NCBI GenBank assembly: GCA_902603095.1
Contig: CACKTS010000006.1
Coordinates: forward strand, 1-58,628
Length of the DNA: 58,628 bases
From: an uncultured Alphaproteobacteria bacterium
GTDB taxonomy: Bacteria > Pseudomonadota > Alphaproteobacteria > HIMB59 > GCA-002718135
Direction: 5' to 3'
Notes under the pieces: generated by a model
Told to the model about the DNA's origin: nothing
Databases searched by the model: none
Seen by the model: only the letters and a program-made list of their open reading frames with translations
Part shown: positions 53,893-58,628 of the stretch, piece by piece
Position numbering within the stretch: the first letter of the stretch is position 1
How the letters are laid out: each line of letters begins with the position of its first letter
Program-made: the position numbers and the translations under genes

Positions 53893-54492
53893 ATGATAAA
53901 TCTAGAACTACCAGATTTGCCATATAGTAAAGACTCACTAGCACCTTATATGTCTGCTGAAACTTTAGAGTTACACCATGATAAACATCATATGGCATAT
54001 GTAACTAATGGTAATAAATTTATTAAAGAAAATAATTTTAATGAAGAATCAATAGAAGAAATTGTAAAAAATTCTTATAACAAAATTGCTCCAGTGTTTA
54101 ATAATGTTTCACAACATTTAAATCATGTGCATTTTTGGGAAGTAATGAAAAATAATCCTAATGGAAAAATACCATCAGAATTAGAAAATAAAATTAAAGA
54201 AGATTTTGAATCTGTTGATAGTATGAAGGAACAATTCATTAATGCTGGTATTGGTCAATTTGGTTCAGGATGGTGTTGGTTGGTTTTAAATAAGGGAAAA
54301 TTAGAAGTTACGAAAACTCCTAATGCTGAAAATCCAATAGTACATGGTCACATTCCTTTATTAGGTTGTGATGTTTGGGAACATTCATATTATGTTGATT
54401 ACAGAAATAGGCGTCCAGATTATTTAAAAGCTTTTATTGATAATCTTGTTAATTGGGAAAAAGTATCAGAAGAATTTTCAAAAAATATCTAA
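53893..54492 (+). CDS. sodB: iron/manganese superoxide dismutase
   Basis: This 199-residue enzyme converts superoxide to oxygen and peroxide. Metal ligands are the His in LELHHDKHHMAYV, the His in SQHLNHVHFWEVM, and Asp/His in GCDVWEHSYYVDYRNRRPDY. The sequence GSGWCWLVLNKGKL and the GQFGSGW block suggest the iron type, but Fe and Mn forms cannot be separated with certainty. A ribosome-binding site (aaagga) precedes the ATG. It converges with secF one base apart. Confidence 0.92.
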   Translation: MINLELPDLPYSKDSLAPYMSAETLELHHDKHHMAYVTNGNKFIKENNFNEESIEEIVKNSYNKIAPVFNNVSQHLNHVHFWEVMKNNPNGKIPSELENKIKEDFESVDSMKEQFINAGIGQFGSGWCWLVLNKGKLEVTKTPNAENPIVHGHIPLLGCDVWEHSYYVDYRNRRPDYLKAFIDNLVNWEKVSEEFSKNI

Positions 54493-54493
54493 A

Positions 54494-55396
54494 TTAATTT
54501 TCATCTTCATCTTGCGGTCTAAACTTAAAAACTAATAATGTTGGGACCGCAATATAAATTGAAGAATAAGTCCCAACCAAAACACCAATAATCATTGTCA
54601 ATGCAAAAGGTTTTATAACTTCTCCACCAAATACATAGAGAGAGACAAGAGCTAGGAGAGTTGTAATACTTGTCATTATTGTTCTAGATAATGTATTATT
54701 AATTGACATATTGAATAAATCTAAAAGTTCTAATTTTTTATATTTTCTTAAATTTTCTCTTACTCTATCAAATATTACTACCGTATCATTTATAGAATAG
54801 CCGGCTATTGTTAAAATAGCTGCAATTGTTGATAGTGAAAATTCAATATTTAAAATAGATAAAATGCCCAAAGTAAATAAAACATCGTGAGTAAGAGCAA
54901 CAACTGCACCAAATCCAAATTGCCATTCGAAACGCAACCAAATGTATATTAGGATAGCAAATAAAGCAAAGGATACAGCTTGAAAACCTTTCCACAATAA
55001 CTCTGAACTTACAGTTGGACCCACAAATTCTGATCTTCGAAATTCTGATACTTTATCATTAATAATTTTTTTTACTTTATTTACTGTCTCAATACTTTCT
55101 TGGTTATTTTCATTTTGCAAACGTATAATTATTGTTTTTTCATCACCAAATTCTTGTAAAGAAACTTCTTTAAAATTAGGTGATAGAATATCTCTTAATT
55201 CACCAATATTAGTATTTTTTGTAGATACTTCTATTAATGTCCCACCTTTAAAATCAATTCCTAAGTTTAATCCTTTAAACAAAAGAAGTAACAAAGCTAA
55301 ACCTATAGCAATACTAGAAATTATATAAAAATTTTTTCTATAATTTAAAAATTTATAATCTGAATTTATTGGAATAATTTTATTTAAACCAAACAT
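54494..55396 (-). CDS. secF: protein translocase subunit SecF
   Basis: This 300-residue inner-membrane protein uses the proton gradient with SecD to pull exported proteins through SecYEG. It has a first helix and the LNLGIDFKGGTLIEVS block near 45-60. A periplasmic domain follows, then a five-helix bundle with AILTIAGYSINDTVVIFDRV, strongly conserved in SecF. Its ATG overlaps the secD stop by 1 bp. Confidence 0.95.
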   Translation of the reverse strand: MFGLNKIIPINSDYKFLNYRKNFYIISSIAIGLALLLLLFKGLNLGIDFKGGTLIEVSTKNTNIGELRDILSPNFKEVSLQEFGDEKTIIIRLQNENNQESIETVNKVKKIINDKVSEFRRSEFVGPTVSSELLWKGFQAVSFALFAILIYIWLRFEWQFGFGAVVALTHDVLFTLGILSILNIEFSLSTIAAILTIAGYSINDTVVIFDRVRENLRKYKKLELLDLFNMSINNTLSRTIMTSITTLLALVSLYVFGGEVIKPFALTMIIGVLVGTYSSIYIAVPTLLVFKFRPQDEDEN

Positions 55397-56946
55397 TATA
55401 AATTAATCTCCTTTTTAGATGCAAAAGAAACATATAAATGAACAAGTAAATTCGTAAGCATAAGAGCTGTAAACATAGATGCAATCACGCCTAAAGACAA
55501 AGTTATAGAAAAACCTTTAATAGGACCGGAACCAAAGACAAATAATAATAATGAAGCAATTAATGTTGTAATATTAGCATCTAAAATGGTTGAAAGGGCT
55601 CTATCAAATCCTTTTTTAATACTATCAAAGATTTTTTTATTCTTAAGATTTTCTTCTTTTATTCTTTCAAAAATTAATACATTTGCGTCTACAGCCATAC
55701 CTATAGTTAAAACAATACCTGCTATACCTGGCAAGGTAAGTGTAGCTCCTATTGTTCCTAAGAGTGCTAGAATTATAAACAAATTAGCAATAAGTGAAAT
55801 ATTAGCAATAAAACCAAATGATCCATAAATCAGAATCATAAAAATACACACGAGAATCATTCCAATTATAGATGCTATTTTACCAGCAGCTATTGAGTCT
55901 GCTCCTAAACCCGGGCCTACTGACCTTTCTTCAACTATTTCGAGGGGAGCTGGTAAGGCTCCTGCTCTTAATAAAACTGCTAAATCTGTAGCTTCTTGCG
56001 AAGTAAAATTGCCTGTTATAATACCTGATCCACCTGTGATTGCTGAATTAATTACTGGAGCTGTAATAACTACTCCATCAAGAACAACAGCAAATCTCTT
56101 ACCAATATTTTCTGATGTCGCTTTACCAAACTTTTGTGCACCAGTAGTATCAAATCTAAAAGATACAGCATGTCCTTCTGTTTGATCAAATGAAGCATAA
56201 GCATCAATTAAATTTTCTCCACCTACTCTTGATTTTTTTTCAAGTAAATATTTTGTTTCTTCAGAATTAATATCAGCAACAATCATTTTACCAAAAGGAG
56301 CAAGGTTGAGAGATAAAGATTTAGAGTCTTCATCGTCTACCATATGAAAATTTAATTTGGCGGTTTTACCTAATAAATCTTTTATCCTCTCTGGATTTTT
56401 AACTCCGGGAAGTTGTAATAATATTCTATCTCTGCCTGAACGTTGAATTAATGGTTCTTTTGTACCTGATTCATCAATTCTTTTCCTAACTATTTCTAAA
56501 GATTGTTTTATTGCAGAGTCTTGAATTGATTTTTTATATAATTGATCAATTTGTATAGATGCTACATTATTATTAATATTAAATTTAACAGATCGATAAT
56601 TTTGTAAAAAAGAATTTCTTATTTCATTTAAATTTTCAGATGAATCAAAGCGAATTTTTAATTCATCACCTTTTTGTTCAATATTATTGATTTTAATTCT
56701 ATTTTCTCTTGAAATTATCCTTATTGTATCACTAAAATTTTCGAACTCTTCAGTAATTAAAACGTCTGTTTGAACTTCAAGTAACAAATATGAACCACCT
56801 TGAAGATCAAGTCCTAAATTTAAACGATTATCTAAATACCAATTACCTGTATCTTCTTTGTATAAAATTGATGGTATTGCAAATATTACACCTGCTGAAA
56901 CTAATAAAAAAACAATTATAATCTTCCATAATGGATAGTTTTTCAT
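55396..56946 (-). CDS. secD: protein translocase subunit SecD
   Basis: This 516-residue partner of SecF has an N-terminal helix and LNLGLDLQGGSYLLLEV near 42-58. The periplasmic P1 domain includes VRKRIDESGTKEPLIQRSGR and DRILLQLPG. The membrane bundle contains LTLPGIAGIVLTIGMAVDAN and VLIFERIKEE. It lies between yajC and secF in the normal order. Confidence 0.95.
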   Translation of the reverse strand: MKNYPLWKIIIVFLLVSAGVIFAIPSILYKEDTGNWYLDNRLNLGLDLQGGSYLLLEVQTDVLITEEFENFSDTIRIISRENRIKINNIEQKGDELKIRFDSSENLNEIRNSFLQNYRSVKFNINNNVASIQIDQLYKKSIQDSAIKQSLEIVRKRIDESGTKEPLIQRSGRDRILLQLPGVKNPERIKDLLGKTAKLNFHMVDDEDSKSLSLNLAPFGKMIVADINSEETKYLLEKKSRVGGENLIDAYASFDQTEGHAVSFRFDTTGAQKFGKATSENIGKRFAVVLDGVVITAPVINSAITGGSGIITGNFTSQEATDLAVLLRAGALPAPLEIVEERSVGPGLGADSIAAGKIASIIGMILVCIFMILIYGSFGFIANISLIANLFIILALLGTIGATLTLPGIAGIVLTIGMAVDANVLIFERIKEENLKNKKIFDSIKKGFDRALSTILDANITTLIASLLLFVFGSGPIKGFSITLSLGVIASMFTALMLTNLLVHLYVSFASKKEINL

Positions 56947-56952
56947 AATAGA

Positions 56953-57303
56953 TTATTTTTTTTTACCAATAAAACTTGATAATACTCCACCTTTTTTTTC
57001 ATCATTTTTCTCATTATTAAGTTGCTTTTTTTCTTGTTCTGTTGTTACATATAAATCTGCAACCATTCCAGGAGCTATTTTAATTTCAACATTTTCAGAA
57101 ACTTGTAATTGGAGCTCACGATTATCAGCTACTTTATTTATAGTTCCTATAATTCCTCCAGAAGTTATAATTTTATCACCTCTTCTTAGATTATTTAACA
57201 TTTCTCTATGTTGTTTTACCTTTTTTTGTTGAGGTCGAATTAATAAGAGATAAAAAACTCCAAAAATAAGTATAAGTGGTAGAAATGCGCCAATAGATTC
57301 CAT
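56953..57303 (-). CDS. yajC: preprotein translocase subunit YajC
   Basis: This 116-residue protein has one membrane helix (about 5-22), the FYLLLIRPQQKKVKQHREML motif, and the RRGDKIITSGGIIGTINKV block. It associates with SecDF at the translocon. The C-terminal tail is long and Lys/Glu-rich. It starts the minus-strand yajC-secD-secF operon and is divergent from the ATPase gene across 75 bp. Confidence 0.93.
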   Translation of the reverse strand: MESIGAFLPLILIFGVFYLLLIRPQQKKVKQHREMLNNLRRGDKIITSGGIIGTINKVADNRELQLQVSENVEIKIAPGMVADLYVTTEQEKKQLNNEKNDEKKGGVLSSFIGKKK

Positions 57304-57378
57304 AAATTTCCTTGATTATTAATTTGAGAGATTTCTTATACTGTGTAAAAGAAAAAAGCAATTAAACTAAGAAAATAT

Positions 57379-58182
57379 ATGTTTTTTAAAAACTTTTTTT
57401 TAAGAGAAAAAATAAAGAAAAATTCCTACTTTATTTGGAATAATGAAAATAAAAATATTCAAATAGTTAAAAATATCAAATTTTTGAATTTAGATTTAAT
57501 GATTGGTGTTGATTATCAAAAGAAATCACTAACTGAAAATACAATAAATTTTGCACAAGGAAATTTTACAAATAATGCACTTTTATGGGGTGCAAGAGGT
57601 AATGGAAAAAGCACATTAATAAAATCTGTTTTTAATAATGTCTTAAATAATCATAAAAATTTAAAATTAATACAAATAAATAAAAATAATATTTTAGATA
57701 TACAATATATTTATAACTTAATAGGTAAAATTGAAGAGTCTAGATTTATTTTATTTATTGATGATTTATCTTTTGAAAAAATTGATAGTGATTACAAAAT
57801 AATTAAATCAACATTAGATGGAAGTATACAAAACCAACCTACAAACATTTTATTATATGTATCATCAAATAGAAGACATCTTATGCCAAGAGATATGATT
57901 GATAATGAAAGATCATCTGCAATACATACAGATGAAAATGTCGAAGAAAAAATTAGCTTAAGTGATAGATTTGGGTTATGGTTAGGTTTTCACAAACTGT
58001 CTCAGAACGATTATATTAAAATAATAGAGGCTTATTGTATTTACTATAATATTTCATTTAATGATAAAATAAAAAAAGAGGCCATTCAATGGAGTTTACA
58101 AAGAGGAAACAGAACTGGTAGAACAGCATGGCAATTTATTTTAAATATTGCTTCAAAAAATAATTTAAAAATTAAATTTTAA
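57379..58182 (+). CDS. DUF815-family AAA+ ATPase
   Basis: This 267-residue ATPase has Walker A GARGNGKST (71-79), Walker B FILFIDDLSF with D128/D129, and a SNRRHLMPRDM sensor block, all typical of DUF815. The family's gene often sits next to yajC in alphaproteobacteria, as here. Its cellular role is unknown. It is divergent from yajC and convergent with the FKBP-rhodanese gene. Confidence 0.85.
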   Translation: MFFKNFFLREKIKKNSYFIWNNENKNIQIVKNIKFLNLDLMIGVDYQKKSLTENTINFAQGNFTNNALLWGARGNGKSTLIKSVFNNVLNNHKNLKLIQINKNNILDIQYIYNLIGKIEESRFILFIDDLSFEKIDSDYKIIKSTLDGSIQNQPTNILLYVSSNRRHLMPRDMIDNERSSAIHTDENVEEKISLSDRFGLWLGFHKLSQNDYIKIIEAYCIYYNISFNDKIKKEAIQWSLQRGNRTGRTAWQFILNIASKNNLKIKF

Positions 58183-58197
58183 TCAGAATATTAATAA

Positions 58198-58628
58198 TTA
58201 TTTTTTTATTAGTGTGTAATTTTCTTGAATGAGTTTCTGAATTCCACCTTCAAGTGAAAACATGTTAGTAGCACCAAGTTGTTCAACAAAACCATTAGCT
58301 AGTATTGAGGATATATCACCTTTGTTGCTTATAAATACAATATTATCATCTAAATAATCTACTTTTCTCTCTATAGTTTTCATAAATTCTGGTTCAAATT
58401 TTCCATTAATGTCAAATGCAGTAATCTCTAAGGAGCCTGGAATGATACCTGTCTTATCTCTTTCTTTCTTTGTTCTAATATCTATAAAAATATAATTTCC
58501 ATTTTGATAATTATCAATTTTCATTGAATTAATGATTTTATAACCTGGTGGTTGAATATCTATGATTTCTATATCAAAAATTAAAGTAGCATTAGATGGA
58601 ATCAAATCACCTGCTCCTTTTTTACCAT
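58198..58628 (-). CDS. FKBP-type peptidyl-prolyl isomerase fused to a rhodanese-like domain (partial)
   Basis: The frame runs off the window end. The first visible codons read GKKGAGDLIPSNATLIFDIE, the last strand region of an FKBP isomerase (usually GxxGAG-IPPNATLxF). The frame could be started at TTG 58605, but that is inside the FKBP domain. A rhodanese-like domain follows (YIFIDIRTKKERDKTGIIPG, ..., LGATNMFSLEGGIQKL). The active-site loop, normally C-x-x-G-x-R-S, reads VFISNKGDISS, with no cysteine and no Arg. The domain is therefore probably not a sulfurtransferase and may bind a partner instead. The start, signal peptide and FKBP core lie outside the window. Confidence 0.8.
   Translation of the reverse strand, partial: GKKGAGDLIPSNATLIFDIEIIDIQPPGYKIINSMKIDNYQNGNYIFIDIRTKKERDKTGIIPGSLEITAFDINGKFEPEFMKTIERKVDYLDDNIVFISNKGDISSILANGFVEQLGATNMFSLEGGIQKLIQENYTLIKK

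Overview
This is a 58.6-kb chromosomal window from a very AT-rich, compact genome, most likely a streamlined marine alphaproteobacterium of the SAR11/HIMB59/AEGEAN-169 kind. The evidence is the strong AT bias, the short gaps with many 1-13 nt gene overlaps, and gene orders typical of alphaproteobacteria: mfd-sdhE-recG; mltB-rlpA-dacA-tmk-holB-metG-tatD-MBL hydrolase; gyrA-coaD; and secF-secD-yajC. The species cannot be fixed from the sequence alone. Two genes run off the window: the ExbB-like gene at the left end and the FKBP-rhodanese fusion at the right end.

Layout. 1-1927: an ExbB/MotA-like channel protein, an ExbD-like anchored protein with a DUF2135-like domain, and a third membrane protein. 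1924-8709: two divergent operons. The plus operon encodes a cupredoxin-like protein, a YVTN beta-propeller, a periplasmic binding protein and an ABC-2 permease. The minus operon encodes an SsuABC/TauABC-like importer and one more ABC ATPase. Four of these products match the PedA1-A2-B-C / LutE-A-B-F set that accompanies PQQ alcohol dehydrogenases and serves lanthanide handling in other bacteria. 8711-15894: mixed metabolic genes (secreted hydrolase, DDAH-like, homocysteine methyltransferase-like, zinc alcohol dehydrogenase, DsbA/HCCA isomerase-like), unknown small proteins and an orphan ChvI-like response regulator.

15.9-25 kb is an accessory island. It holds a HaeII-like restriction endonuclease with a C5-cytosine methyltransferase, a Pif1-like helicase with an N-terminal membrane segment, a DUF2779 nuclease, an HNH nuclease, a terminase-small-subunit-like HTH protein, a sirtuin and a tyrosine recombinase with a 24-bp palindrome just upstream. 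The restriction-modification pair lies between two near-identical 54-nt leaders that fold as SAM-II/SAM-V riboswitches. Each leader ends in a sequestered Shine-Dalgarno five bases before a small uncharacterised basic protein gene (81 aa, and 55 aa coupled to a 74-aa zinc ribbon). This is the most unusual item in the window.

25-33 kb: DUF3147 protein, TupA-like binding protein, betaine-homocysteine methyltransferase, 2OG-Fe(II) oxygenase, GFA protein, SelO, SIS isomerase, pterin dehydratase, SMP-30 and a beta-hydroxyacid dehydrogenase. 33-58.6 kb: core genes for nucleic-acid handling, cell wall, tRNA charging, repair (mfd, recG, uvrA), gyrase, SSB, superoxide dismutase and Sec export, with tRNA-Ser(TGA) and tRNA-Lys(TTT). 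No stretch longer than 300 bases lacks a gene, and I saw no rRNA, CRISPR array or insertion sequence.
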